64,000 nucleotides of DNA, from NCBI RefSeq assembly GCF_030758955.1, contig NZ_CP132360.1:2790980-2854979 (forward strand). Reading direction: 5' to 3'. This document shows, piece after piece, positions 1-8,155 of the stretch. The notes beneath the pieces are model-generated. The model did no database searches. It had not been told where the DNA came from and was given only the letters and a program-made list of their open reading frames with translations. Both the position numbers and the translations under genes were made by a program. Each line of letters opens with the position of its first letter. Position 1 is the stretch's first letter. This DNA is from Agrococcus beijingensis (GTDB lineage Bacteria > Actinomycetota > Actinomycetes > Actinomycetales > Microbacteriaceae).

Positions 1-307
1 CGACCTGAGCGGGCGCCTGCTGCACGCGCTGCAGGAGGCCGACGACGAGTCGTACGCACGGTGCTGCGAGGCGCTCGCCGGCTTCGACGTGCGCGACCGG
101 CTCAGCGACATCGAACGGCCCGTCGTGGCGGTGTGGGGCGAGCACGATGCCGTCGCACCTGCGGCGAAGGCCGAGGAGATCGCGACGGGCGTGCACCACG
201 GCTCAGCGGCGATGATCGCCGACGCCGCCCACCTGCCGCCCGCCGAGCAGCCCGAGGCGACCGCCCGCGTGCTGCTCGACCACTTCGCGCGAGGAGGCGC
301 AGCATGA
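1..307 (+). CDS. pcaD: 3-oxoadipate enol-lactonase, C-terminal part
   Basis: The reading frame is open from the window edge (frame starting at base 2) to a TGA at 305-307, so only about the last 100 residues are present. The visible part reads as the C-terminal half of an alpha/beta-hydrolase: a cap-like stretch with CCEALAGFDVRDRL, the strand VVAVWGEHDAVAP that carries the conserved acidic residue of the triad, and AAHLPPAEQPEA, which supplies the catalytic histidine. Enol-lactonase converts 3-oxoadipate enol-lactone to 3-oxoadipate in the protocatechuate/catechol pathway. The stop overlaps the next start (ATGA), so it is translationally coupled to pcaC. The specific assignment rests mainly on that context; another alpha/beta-hydrolase remains possible. 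Confidence 0.75.
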   Translation, partial: DLSGRLLHALQEADDESYARCCEALAGFDVRDRLSDIERPVVAVWGEHDAVAPAAKAEEIATGVHHGSAAMIADAAHLPPAEQPEATARVLLDHFARGGAA

Positions 308-705
308 GCCGACCGTTCGGCGAAGGCCTGACCGACGCGGAGCGCTACCTGCAGGGCATGGACGTGCGGCGCGAGGTGCTCTCCGACGCGCACGTCGACC
401 GCTCCGTCTCGGCCACGACACCCTTCACGGCCGACTTCCAGGACTTCATCACCCGGGTCGCGTGGGGCGACGTGTGGTCGCGGCCGGGCCTCGACCGGCG
501 CTCGCGCTCGGTCGCGGTGCTCACGGCGATGATCGCGCTCGGGCACCACGAGGAGTTCGTCATGCACGTGCGTGCCGCGCTGCGCAACGGGCTGACCCCC
601 GACGAGATCAAGGAGGTCATCCTGCAGTCCGCGGTCTACTGCGGGGTGCCCGCAGCCAACACGGCGTTCAAGCTCGCGAACGAGGTGCTCGCCGCCGAGG
701 CCTGA
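304..705 (+). CDS. pcaC: 4-carboxymuconolactone decarboxylase
   Basis: A 133-residue protein covering a whole carboxymuconolactone decarboxylase (CMD) domain. It shows the family core: DRRSRSVAVLTAMIALGHHEEF, then HVRAALRNGLTPDEIKEVI and AVYCGVPAANTAF. The enzyme decarboxylates 4-carboxymuconolactone to the enol-lactone that PcaD hydrolyses. In many actinobacteria pcaD and pcaC are fused as pcaL; here they are separate genes with an ATGA overlap (start 304, upstream stop 305-307). A longer in-frame ORF begins at 61 but its extra residues are antisense-like Arg-rich sequence, so the ATG at 304 is chosen. Confidence 0.9.
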   Translation: MSRPFGEGLTDAERYLQGMDVRREVLSDAHVDRSVSATTPFTADFQDFITRVAWGDVWSRPGLDRRSRSVAVLTAMIALGHHEEFVMHVRAALRNGLTPDEIKEVILQSAVYCGVPAANTAFKLANEVLAAEA

Positions 706-742
706 GGGCGCGTCTCCCCCGGGCAGCAGGAGGCGCTCGCCC

Positions 743-802
743 TGGCAATCGCCGCACCGGACCGATATAGTCGTTATACGAACATCGGTTCGCAGAGCGA
801 AC
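743..802 (+). promoter_or_regulatory. Putative pcaIJF promoter with overlapping operator palindromes
   Basis: A candidate promoter has -35 TGGCAA (743-748) and -10 TATAGT (766-771), 17 bp apart. Just downstream are three half-sites forming two overlapping dyads: CGAAC-N4-GTTCG at 779-792 and GTTCGC-N3-GCGAAC at 788-802. The ribosome binding site CAGGAGG follows at 804-810. Position between the -10 box and the start codon suggests a repressor or an IclR-type regulator site; the regulator is not in the window. Confidence 0.45.
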
Positions 803-815
803 ACAGGAGGCAAGC

Positions 816-1574
816 GTGATCGACAAGTCCGTGCCCGATCTCGAGGCGGCGGTCGCCGGCATCGACGACGGCGCGACGGTGATGATCGGCGGCTTCGGCC
901 GCGCCGGTCAGCCCGTCGAGCTGATCGACGCACTCATCCGGAGCCGCGCGAGCGACCTCACGATCGTCAACAACAACGCCGGCAACGGCGACACGGGCCT
1001 GGCTGCCCTGCTGGCGACCGGCCGGGTGCGCAAGATCATCTGCTCGTTCCCGCGGCAGCACGACTCCTGGGTCTTCGACGGCCTCTACCGCGACGGCCGC
1101 ATCGAGCTCGAGCTCGTGCCGCAGGGCAACCTCGCCGAGCGCATCCGCGCGGCCGGCGCCGGCATCGGCGCCTTCTTCTCCCCCACCGGGGTCGGCACCG
1201 AGCTCGCCGCGGGCAAGGAGACGCGCGAGATCGACGGGCGCACCTACGTGCTCGAGCACCCGATCCACGCCGACGTCGCACTCATCTCAGCGCTGCGCGG
1301 CGATCGCTGGGGCAACCTGGTGTTCCGCGAGACGGCCCGCAACTTCGGCCCCGTCATGGCGACGGCGGCCCGCGTGACCATCGCCCAGGTCGACGAGATC
1401 GTGCCGCTCGGCACCCTCGACCCCGAGCAGGTCGTCACCCCCGGCATCTTCGTCGACCGCGTCGTCGCGGTCGGCTCCCGGCCCTGGCTGCGCGACGGCG
1501 CGTTCGTCGGCGGCGTCGACGTCGAGGGGCGCCGCCTCGGCGACGCTCCCGCTCCCGTGGAGGTGGACCAGTGA
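816..1574 (+). CDS. pcaI: 3-oxoadipate CoA-transferase, subunit A
   Basis: A 252-residue CoA-transferase alpha subunit. Diagnostic features are the N-terminal glycine-rich IGGFGRAGQP, the TIVNNNAGNGDTG segment, FFSPTGVGT, and LRGDRWGNLVFRETARNF. With subunit B it transfers CoA from succinyl-CoA to 3-oxoadipate, giving 3-oxoadipyl-CoA for thiolysis by PcaF. The GTG at 816 is supported by CAGGAGG five bases upstream. The gene overlaps pcaJ by four bases (GTGA). An acetoacetate-type 3-oxoacid CoA-transferase has the same fold, but adjacency to pcaF and pcaDC supports the 3-oxoadipate role. Confidence 0.88.
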   Translation: MIDKSVPDLEAAVAGIDDGATVMIGGFGRAGQPVELIDALIRSRASDLTIVNNNAGNGDTGLAALLATGRVRKIICSFPRQHDSWVFDGLYRDGRIELELVPQGNLAERIRAAGAGIGAFFSPTGVGTELAAGKETREIDGRTYVLEHPIHADVALISALRGDRWGNLVFRETARNFGPVMATAARVTIAQVDEIVPLGTLDPEQVVTPGIFVDRVVAVGSRPWLRDGAFVGGVDVEGRRLGDAPAPVEVDQ

Positions 1575-2236
1575 CCACGCGCATCAGCCGCGACGACCTC
1601 GCCCGGCGCATCGCCGCAGACATCCCCGAGGGCTCCTACGTCAACCTCGGCATCGGCGCCCCGACGCTGGTGGCGAACTACCTGCCGGTCGATCAGGAGA
1701 TCATCCTGCACACCGAGAACGGCCTGCTCGGCATGGGCGAGGCGCCCGAGCAGGGCAGCGTCGACCCCGACCTCATCAACGCGGGCAAGCAGCCGGTCAC
1801 GGCGCTGCCGGGCGCGGCGTACTTCCACCACGCCGACTCGTTCGCGATGATGCGCGGCGGCCACCTCGACGTGTGCGTGCTTGGCGCCTTCCAGGTCTCC
1901 GAGACCGGCGACCTCGCCAACTGGTCGACCGGCGCGCCCGGCGCCATCCCCGCCGTCGGCGGCGCGATGGATCTCGCGATCGGCGCGAAGAGCGTCTACG
2001 TCTTCACCGACCTGCTCACGAAGCAGGGCGAGCCCAAGCTCGTCGCGGCCTGCACCTATCCCCTCACGGGTGTCGGATGCGTGACGCGCGTGTACACGGA
2101 CCACGCGATCTTCGATGTCACCGAAGCGGGCTTCGCCGTGCGGGAGGCGTTCGGCGACAACACCGTCGCCTCGCTGTCGGAGCTCACCGGCCTCGCGCTG
2201 GCCGACAGCCGGACCGCCGGACAGGACGCATCGTGA
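1571..2236 (+). CDS. pcaJ: 3-oxoadipate CoA-transferase, subunit B
   Basis: A 221-residue CoA-transferase beta subunit. The segment ENGLLGMG contains the catalytic glutamate (Glu49), which forms the glutamyl-CoA thioester. VNLGIGAPTL near the N-terminus and GGHLDVCVLGAFQVSETGD in the middle are also family features. It pairs with PcaI. Start GTG 1571 overlaps the pcaI stop, and its own stop overlaps the pcaF start, giving a tightly coupled IJF operon. Confidence 0.9.
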   Translation: MTTRISRDDLARRIAADIPEGSYVNLGIGAPTLVANYLPVDQEIILHTENGLLGMGEAPEQGSVDPDLINAGKQPVTALPGAAYFHHADSFAMMRGGHLDVCVLGAFQVSETGDLANWSTGAPGAIPAVGGAMDLAIGAKSVYVFTDLLTKQGEPKLVAACTYPLTGVGCVTRVYTDHAIFDVTEAGFAVREAFGDNTVASLSELTGLALADSRTAGQDAS

Positions 2237-3402
2237 CCGCATCCTTCGTCTACGACGCCGTCCGCACCCCGTTCGGGCGCGCCGGCGGAGCGCTCTCGGG
2301 CGTGCGCCCCGACGACCTCGCGGCGCTCGTCATGCGTGAGACGGTCGAGCGCACGGGCATCGATCCGGAGCGCATCGCCGACGTCATCTTCGGCGACGCC
2401 AACCAGGCGGGCGAGGACAACCGCAACGTCGCGCGCTTCGGCGCGCTGCTCGCCGGGCTGCCCACGTCGGTGACGGGCGTGACGGTCAATCGTCTGTGCG
2501 CGTCTTCGGTCGAGGCGGTCATCCAGGCGGCCCGCGCGGTCGAGTCCGGCGACGCCGAGCTCGTGCTCGCCGGCGGCGTCGAGTCGATGAGCCGCGCGCC
2601 GTTCGTCGTCGAGAAGTCGCCGAAGCCGTGGCCGGCGACCGGCAACCCACAGATGTGGAACACGTCGATCGGCTGGCGCATGGTCAACCGCGCACTGCCC
2701 TCGCACTGGACGATCAGCAACGGCGAGTCGGCCGAGAAGGTCGCGCGCGAGCACGGCATCTCGCGCGAGGCGCAGGACGCCTTCGCGGTGCGGTCGCACC
2801 GGCTGGCGGCCGAGGCCTGGGCTGCCGGCGTCTTCGACGGCGAGATCGTGCAGGTGCCCGGCGCCGAGCTCGCGCGCGACGAGGGCATCCGTGCCGACAC
2901 CTCGCTCGAGCGGCTCGCGGGCCTGCGTGCGCTCTTCGCAGACGACGGCACGGTCACTGCAGGCAACGCGTCGTCGATCAACGACGGCGCCTCGGCCGTG
3001 CTCGTCGGCGCCGAGGGTGCGCTGGATCGCGAGCCGCTCGCGCGGATCGCCGGGCGAGCCAGCCACGGCGTCGACCCCGACGACTTCCCACTCGCACCGA
3101 TCGAGGCCGCCAACAAGGCGCTCGCCCGGGCGGGCCGAACGTGGGCCGACGTCGACTTCGTCGAGCTGAACGAGGCATTCGCGTCGCAGGCGCTCGCCGA
3201 CCTGAAGGGCTGGCCGGAGCTCGACCCGGAGCGCCTCAACATCCACGGCGGTGCGCTGGCGATCGGGCACCCGCTCGGCGCCTCGGGCGGACGCATCATC
3301 GGCCGTGCAGCGCACGAGCTCGCCCGTCGCGGCAGCGGCGTCGCGGTCGCGGCGATCTGCATCGGCGTGGGACAGGGCCTCGCCGTCGTGCTCGAGCGCT
3401 AG
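2233..3402 (+). CDS. pcaF: 3-oxoadipyl-CoA thiolase
   Basis: A complete 389-residue thiolase, the usual length for the family. The acylated nucleophile is Cys89 in VNRLCASS; the other catalytic residues are His346 in GGALAIGHPLGASGGR and Cys376 in AICIGVGQG. It cleaves 3-oxoadipyl-CoA with CoA to succinyl-CoA and acetyl-CoA, the last step of the beta-ketoadipate pathway. GTG 2233 overlaps the pcaJ stop. A longer frame beginning at 1873 is a shadow of pcaJ and is not used. The gene ends 16 bases before a dispersed repeat and faces the broken imuB. Confidence 0.92.
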   Translation: MTASFVYDAVRTPFGRAGGALSGVRPDDLAALVMRETVERTGIDPERIADVIFGDANQAGEDNRNVARFGALLAGLPTSVTGVTVNRLCASSVEAVIQAARAVESGDAELVLAGGVESMSRAPFVVEKSPKPWPATGNPQMWNTSIGWRMVNRALPSHWTISNGESAEKVAREHGISREAQDAFAVRSHRLAAEAWAAGVFDGEIVQVPGAELARDEGIRADTSLERLAGLRALFADDGTVTAGNASSINDGASAVLVGAEGALDREPLARIAGRASHGVDPDDFPLAPIEAANKALARAGRTWADVDFVELNEAFASQALADLKGWPELDPERLNIHGGALAIGHPLGASGGRIIGRAAHELARRGSGVAVAAICIGVGQGLAVVLER

Positions 3403-3418
3403 CGCCGGCGGCGCGCGC

Positions 3419-3456
3419 CTCGAGACCCTCCCCTCCGTTGGTCGAGTAGCTCGCGC
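3419..3456. repeat. Dispersed intergenic repeat at the pcaF/imuB junction
   Basis: The block contains CTCGAGACC and CCTCCGTTGGTCGAGTAGCTC. Its half CCTCCGYTGGTC reappears in the hairpin at 11947-11958 (CCTCCGCTGGTC). Sequences of this type are, from general knowledge of Microbacteriaceae genomes, scattered between genes. It sits exactly where imuB homology stops, so it probably took part in the deletion there. Confidence 0.5.
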
Positions 3457-4710
3457 CGGCAGCGCGCCCGGCCAGGGGCCAGCGACCTGCGCCGGCGCCG
3501 CGTCGCCCCAGGGCGTCAGCACCCCGCGCTCGGCGAGCAGCCGCCCGCCGCCGGGCGTCGCGGTCAGCACCGCCTCGCGGCCGAGCATGCCCTGCAGCCG
3601 CTCGAGCGCGTGCTTCGTGCGGTCGTCGATGTCGCCGCCGCCCCACAGCCCCGGCATGTGCTCGGCGTCGGCGTCGAGCCGCTCCGGCAGCGCCTGCACC
3701 TCGACGAGCGCCGAGCCGAGGTCGCTCTCGGTGAGCTGCCAGCGCATCCGGTCGACGATGTCGCCCGCGCGCAGGAACCCGGGCTGGCGCCAGAGGCGCT
3801 CGCTCACCCGGCCCTCCTCGCCGCGCAGCACGATGCGGATCTCGCTGCACACCAGCCGCTGCTCGGCCAGCTGCCGCACGAAGCGGTCGACCGGCTCGCG
3901 CACCGCGAGCGCGAGCTCCTGCACGCCCTCGATGCCCGGCTCGAACACGAGCCGCAGCACCCGCTCCTCGCCGAGCCCGGCCTCGTCGACGCGCCGGTCG
4001 TCGTCGCCGCGGGCGCGGGCGAGCGCCACCAGCCCCGCCTCGCCGAAGCGGTCGCGGATGCTCGCGTCGGGCAGCTGCGCGAAGCCGCCGAGGGTGTGCA
4101 CGCCGAGCCGGTGCAGCATGCTCGGCAGCTCGTCGTCGCCGAGCACCCCGACCGGCAGCGCGCTCAGGAACTCACGGCTGCGCCCGGGCGGCACGATCGC
4201 CTCGCGGTCGGCGCCGGCGGCGAGCTCCGCCGTGAATCGGTCGTCGGCCACGCCGAAGCTCGCCCTCAGCCCGAGCTGCTCGAGCGCGCCGCGCACCGCG
4301 TCGAGGGCACGCGACTCCGACCCGTAGAACCTGCTCGCCCCGCGCATCCGGAACGCCAGCGCCCCGTCGCCGATCGGCTGCGCCGCCGGCACGACCGCCA
4401 GCACCGCGCGCACCACCCGCTCGAAGGCGAGCGCCTCGCCCACCGGGTCGGCGGGCGCGAGCGCGAGCATGGGCGACGCAGCCTGCGCGTCGCGCACCCG
4501 CATGCCCACCCGCACGCCGTCGGCTCGGGCGCCCTCGTCGCACGCCACGATGCGCAGCGCGTGCACGATCGCGCCGGGCTTGCCCTGCTCGCCGCCGCCG
4601 GGCAGCGCGCCCGTCTGCCGCGCCACCACCACCGGCCAGTCGGGCACGCGCAGCACGCCCACCCGGCTGGTGCGCACCCGCACCGCGGTGCTGCTCGTCG
4701 TCTCGTCCAC
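3457..4710 (-). pseudogene. imuB: ImuB, non-catalytic Y-family polymerase homologue, lacking its C-terminus
   Basis: ImuB is the adaptor of the ImuA'-ImuB-DnaE2 mutasome for error-prone lesion bypass. About 415 residues are recognisable: VLRVPDWPVVVARQ replaces the catalytic acidic motif of true Y-polymerases; PIGDGALAFRMRGASRFYG and the helix-hairpin-helix stretch LHRLGVHTLGGFAQLP follow; near residue 357 lies HMPGLWGG, matching the internal beta-clamp motif. Homology stops after TPWGDAAPAQVAGPWPGALPA, precisely at the repeat 3419-3456. The usual C-terminal 90-100 residues, implicated in contacts with ImuA' and DnaE2, are missing. The frame stays open antisense through pcaF to 2056, so any product would carry a long meaningless tail. 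GTG 4710 is the chosen start; the LexA box lies 10 bases upstream. Confidence 0.75.
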
Positions 4711-4719
4711 ACTCCATGA

Positions 4720-4735
4720 TCGAACATACGTTCGA
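4720..4735. promoter_or_regulatory. LexA (SOS) box upstream of imuB
   Basis: TCGAACATACGTTCGA is a perfect 16-bp palindrome fitting the actinobacterial LexA consensus TCGAAC-N4-GTTCGA. It lies 10-25 bases upstream of the imuB GTG start, so imuB transcription should be DNA-damage inducible and the leader very short. Confidence 0.93.
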
Positions 4736-4832
4736 TCGTCGTCAAGCGGATGCGGCGCGTCGCGCCGGGCGGTCCGGTGCCGTCGTGTGCGGTGCCCGTC
4801 GCGCCCGGACCGTCACGCCCGGGCATGCGGGA

Positions 4833-4862
4833 GTGCGGGACGCAACCCAGCGCGTCCCGCAC
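4833..4862 (-). terminator. Terminator of the LPXTG protein gene
   Basis: A perfect 11-bp stem, GTGCGGGACGC (4833-4843) with GCGTCCCGCAC (4852-4862), and an 8-base loop lie 9 bases beyond the stop codon of the minus-strand gene ending at 4872. No clear U-tract follows, as is common in actinobacteria. Confidence 0.75.
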
Positions 4863-4871
4863 CCGCTCTGT

Positions 4872-6872
4872 TCACCGCGTGACGTGCACGCGGCGTCGCG
4901 CCAGCAGCAGCATCCCGAGCGCCAGCAGCGTCAGCGCCGGGAGCAGCAGCTCGCCCGAGCCGGCACCGGTCTGGGGCAGCATGCCTCCGGAGCCGGAGCC
5001 GGAGCCGGAGCCAGACGCGCGCGCCGTGCCGGCATCCGCCGTCACGGGCATGCGCTGCACGGTCTTGTTGACCGCCGGCTGGTCGGATCCGCCTCCGCTG
5101 CCGACCTCGGCACCGGAGTCGCCGGCACCGCTGCCATCAGCCGGGTCGGCGGGGTCGGCCGGGTCGGCAGGCACCGTCGGGTCCGTGGGATCGGTCGGGT
5201 CGACCGGCACGGTGGGGTCAGTCGGCACCGTCGGGTCGGTCGGCACAGTCGGGTCGGTCGGCACGGTCGGATCGGTCGGGACCGTTGGGTCGGTCGGCAC
5301 GGTCGGATCTGCAGGATCGACCGGCGAAGCCGGCGAGTCGCAGTCGCCCGCCAGCCCGCCGAGCGAGACCGCCAGGCAGACGTCGGCATCCACGCCGAGC
5401 AGGTCGCCCAGGTCGAGGCCGGCATCCGCATCCACGATCGCGTCGACATGGGGCAGCAGGCCATCGCCCGCCAGGCCATCGCCCGCCACGCCATCGCCCG
5501 CCACGCCATCGCCGAGGTCGACGATCACATCAGCGATCACGTCGGCATCGACCTCACCGAGCAGACCATCACCGAGCAGACCGTCACCGAGCACGCCATC
5601 CCCGAGCAGGCCATCGCCCAGCTCGACGACGAGGTCGGCATCGATCGCTGCACCGACATCCGAGAGCAGACCATCGCCCGCTCCCCCATCGGCCAGGTCG
5701 ACGATCACGTCAGCAGCCACGTCGGCCACGACGCCGGAGAGCGCATCGCCCTCGTCAGCCGCGCCACCGAGCAGCCCGTCGCCGAGATCCACCAGCGCGT
5801 CGACGTCGACGACCGCTTCAGCTCCAGAGAGCAGGCCGTCGTCAGCGACGCCGTCGCCGACGTCGACGATCACGTCAGCCTCCACGTCGGCCACCGTGTC
5901 GGAGAGCAGGCCATCGCCCGCCATCCCGTCGCCGAGGTCGACGACCGCATCCGCGTCCACGACCGCCTCAGCGCCCGAGAGCAGGCCGTCGCCGGCGACC
6001 CCGTCGCCCAGATCCACGACCGCATCCGCGTCCACGACCACCTCGGCGCCGGAGAGCACGCCGTCGCCGGCGACCCCGTCGCCCAGGTCCACGACCGCGT
6101 TCGCATCCACGACCGCCTCAACGCCGGAGAGCACGTCGTCGCCCCGAGCCTCGTCACCGAGGTCGACGACCGCATCCGCGTCCACCGCCACGACCGCCTC
6201 ATCGAGGACGTCATCGTGCACGACGCCATCGCCGAGGTCGACGATCACGTCAGCCTCCACGTCGGCCACCGCTTCGGAGAGCAGCCCATCACCCGCGACC
6301 CCGTCACCGAGGTCGACCACAGCATCCGCGTCGACCGCCGCCGAGTCGTCCGAGAGCACGCCGTCGCCGGCGACCCCGTCACCGAGGTCGACCACAGCAT
6401 CCGCGTCTACGACCGCCTCGGCACCCGAGAGCACCCCGTCACCCGCGACCCCGTCACCCAGATCGACCACAGCATCCGCGTCCACGACCGCCTCGGCACC
6501 CGAGAGCACCCCGTCACCGGCGACCCCGTCACCGAGGTCGACCACAGCATCCGCGTCGACGACCGCCTCGGCACCCGAGAGCACCCCGTCACCGGCGACC
6601 CCGTCACCGAGGTCGACCACAGCATCCGCGTCGACCGCCGCCGAGACGTCCGAGAGCACGCCGTCGCCGGCGACCCCGTCACCGAGGTCGACCAGCGCGT
6701 CCACGTCGACGATCGCCTCGACGCCCGAGAGCAGGCCGCTGCCCACCCCGAGCACCGACGATCCGGATCCGACATCGTCGGTCTCCGCCGCACTGGCCAC
6801 GCCAGTGCCTGCGGCCCAGAGGCCGCCTGCGAGCGCTGCTGTCCACAGCGCGCGCTTCATGAGCTTGTTCAT
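4872..6872 (-). CDS. Sortase-anchored (LPXTG) repetitive acidic surface protein
   Basis: A 666-residue wall protein. Residues 1-28 form a signal peptide ending in AGTGVASAAE. Residues about 50-490 are some 17 copies of a 25-residue acidic unit, consensus VVDADAVVDLGDGVAGDG followed by VLSGAEA. A Pro/Asp/Thr-rich spacer of PTDPTV repeats follows, then a Gly/Ser linker, the sortase signal LPQTG (632-636), a hydrophobic helix and the tail ARRRVHVTR. The ATG at 6872 has a strong GGGAAGAG upstream. The repeats suggest a length-variable stalk or adhesin; no ligand can be inferred. It lies with the next gene between imuB and imuA', which are normally adjacent partners. A perfect hairpin terminator follows. 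Confidence 0.85.
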   Translation of the reverse strand: MNKLMKRALWTAALAGGLWAAGTGVASAAETDDVGSGSSVLGVGSGLLSGVEAIVDVDALVDLGDGVAGDGVLSDVSAAVDADAVVDLGDGVAGDGVLSGAEAVVDADAVVDLGDGVAGDGVLSGAEAVVDADAVVDLGDGVAGDGVLSGAEAVVDADAVVDLGDGVAGDGVLSDDSAAVDADAVVDLGDGVAGDGLLSEAVADVEADVIVDLGDGVVHDDVLDEAVVAVDADAVVDLGDEARGDDVLSGVEAVVDANAVVDLGDGVAGDGVLSGAEVVVDADAVVDLGDGVAGDGLLSGAEAVVDADAVVDLGDGMAGDGLLSDTVADVEADVIVDVGDGVADDGLLSGAEAVVDVDALVDLGDGLLGGAADEGDALSGVVADVAADVIVDLADGGAGDGLLSDVGAAIDADLVVELGDGLLGDGVLGDGLLGDGLLGEVDADVIADVIVDLGDGVAGDGVAGDGLAGDGLLPHVDAIVDADAGLDLGDLLGVDADVCLAVSLGGLAGDCDSPASPVDPADPTVPTDPTVPTDPTVPTDPTVPTDPTVPTDPTVPVDPTDPTDPTVPADPADPADPADGSGAGDSGAEVGSGGGSDQPAVNKTVQRMPVTADAGTARASGSGSGSGSGGMLPQTGAGSGELLLPALTLLALGMLLLARRRVHVTR
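5400..6760. repeat. 75-bp tandem repeats inside the LPXTG protein gene
   Basis: The units are 75 bp, in frame, and encode the 25-residue repeat. Copies at about 6300-6700 are nearly identical (for example ACCGAGGTCGACCACAGCAT recurs every 75 bp), while those toward 5400 are more diverged. This pattern predicts recombination or slippage and length variation between strains. Confidence 0.85.
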
Positions 6873-6952
6873 CGCTCTTCCCTTTCATGGAGTGATCTGC
6901 CGCTCCGCTCCGGAACGGCTGCGTGCCGCGCGCATGGCACGGCCCGGATCGC

Positions 6953-8041
6953 TCAATCAGGGCTGGCGGTGAGCTCCTCCACAGGGGCGCTGGGGATGCG
7001 GTCGGACTCGACCGCACCGGCCTCACCGCTCGCGGGCGCGAGCAGGAGGTGGTCATGGGTGATCGCCGACGGCGGCGACGAGCCGGCCGTGGCACCGCTC
7101 GAGCCCGAGGGCAGAGCGGCGGGCTGTGCCGGCGCGCGGACGTCGGCGGCATCGCGATCCGGCGGCGAAGCCCCTCGGATCACGGGCGTGCCCGCGTTGG
7201 ACGTCGGGGATCCAGCCGTCGCTGCGGCGCCGGCGACGCTGCGCCGCTCGAGCGCGACGGGGGCGGATGCGTCGACGACGTCGGGCGCCACGCCCGGCTC
7301 GGAGGCGTGCGCGGCCGCGTCGCTGGGCAGCGGCTCCTCGGCGCCGGCCTCCGGCACGAGCGCCGGCCCGGCCTCGACGACCGGCGGAGCAGTCGGGACC
7401 ACGGGCTCGATCACCTGCGCGCCAGGGGTGACGACCTCGACGCCCGCCTCGAGGACTGGGTCGACGATCGCGCTGACCGGCCGCTCGCCGAGCAGGTCGT
7501 CGACCACAGGCAGCGCCTCGACCGCACCGTCGACGGTGTCGACGACCGGGTCGAGCGCCGTGAGCACCGGGGACAGCACCGAGCCGGTGACGGCATCGAG
7601 CACCGGGTCGGTCACCTGGTCGAGCACCGGCACGACCATCGGCGCGACGGCATGATCGATGACCGCCTCGACCGGCTGCGTCACGGGCGCGAGCGGCTGC
7701 AGCGCGGGCGCGAGCGCCTCGGTCGCGTCGCCGGCAGCGCCGGGCGCTGCGACGACCGCCTGCACGACGGGAGCGACCGGGGCGACGACCGGAGCCGTGA
7801 TCGGCTCGACGATCGCCTCGACCGGATCGAGCGTCGCGCCGAGCTCGTCGACCAGCGCGTCGACCGGTGCTGCAGCAGCGCCGACCAGGCTGCCGAGCAG
7901 GTCGCGGCCGTCGTCGTCGGCAGCACTGGCCGCGGAGGCGCCGCCGATGAGGGAGAGGCCGACGGCACCGAAGGACGCCGCGGCGATCGCCAGGGCAAGG
8001 CGCAGCGGGCGGAGGCTTGTGCCTGCGCTCGCTGCCGACAT
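6953..8041 (-). CDS. Secreted Ala/Val/Pro-rich protein of unknown function
   Basis: The ATG at 8041 gives about 362 residues beginning MSAASAGTSLRPLRLALAI, a signal peptide ending near GGASAASAADD. A longer frame starts at 8113, but the signal peptide fixes the start at 8041. The mature part is a low-complexity series of PVV, PVL, VDPV and APV segments (residues about 60-200), then a Pro/Ser/Ala-rich tail. No wall anchor, transmembrane tail or enzyme motif is seen, so it is predicted free or non-covalently held. It is 80 bases upstream of the LPXTG gene on the same strand and probably works with it at the surface. I do not recognise a family. Confidence 0.65.
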   Translation of the reverse strand: MSAASAGTSLRPLRLALAIAAASFGAVGLSLIGGASAASAADDDGRDLLGSLVGAAAAPVDALVDELGATLDPVEAIVEPITAPVVAPVAPVVQAVVAAPGAAGDATEALAPALQPLAPVTQPVEAVIDHAVAPMVVPVLDQVTDPVLDAVTGSVLSPVLTALDPVVDTVDGAVEALPVVDDLLGERPVSAIVDPVLEAGVEVVTPGAQVIEPVVPTAPPVVEAGPALVPEAGAEEPLPSDAAAHASEPGVAPDVVDASAPVALERRSVAGAAATAGSPTSNAGTPVIRGASPPDRDAADVRAPAQPAALPSGSSGATAGSSPPSAITHDHLLLAPASGEAGAVESDRIPSAPVEELTASPD

Positions 8042-8155
8042 GATCGCCCCCGAAGATTGCAGCCTTCTCGACTCTGTCCGGGTCAGGCTACGCCGCGCCT
8101 CCCGGCAGAGCAACGCATTTCTGACGTTCCCAGAACCTTCCCAGGACGGAAGGTT

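Noticed and set aside
2056..3456. Treating the antisense extension of imuB over pcaF as real protein
   Set aside because: It overlaps a complete thiolase with all catalytic residues; the extra residues match no ImuB feature.
5400..6760. CRISPR-like array because of regular repeats
   Set aside because: The period is 75 bp, the repeats are contiguous, in frame and coding; there are no unique spacers and no cas genes.
4716..7655. A 979-codon plus-strand frame across the two surface-protein genes
   Set aside because: Its Arg/His/Asp pattern is the antisense translation of the repeats in the LPXTG gene; no start signal or domain, whereas the minus strand has signal peptide, repeats and LPQTG.
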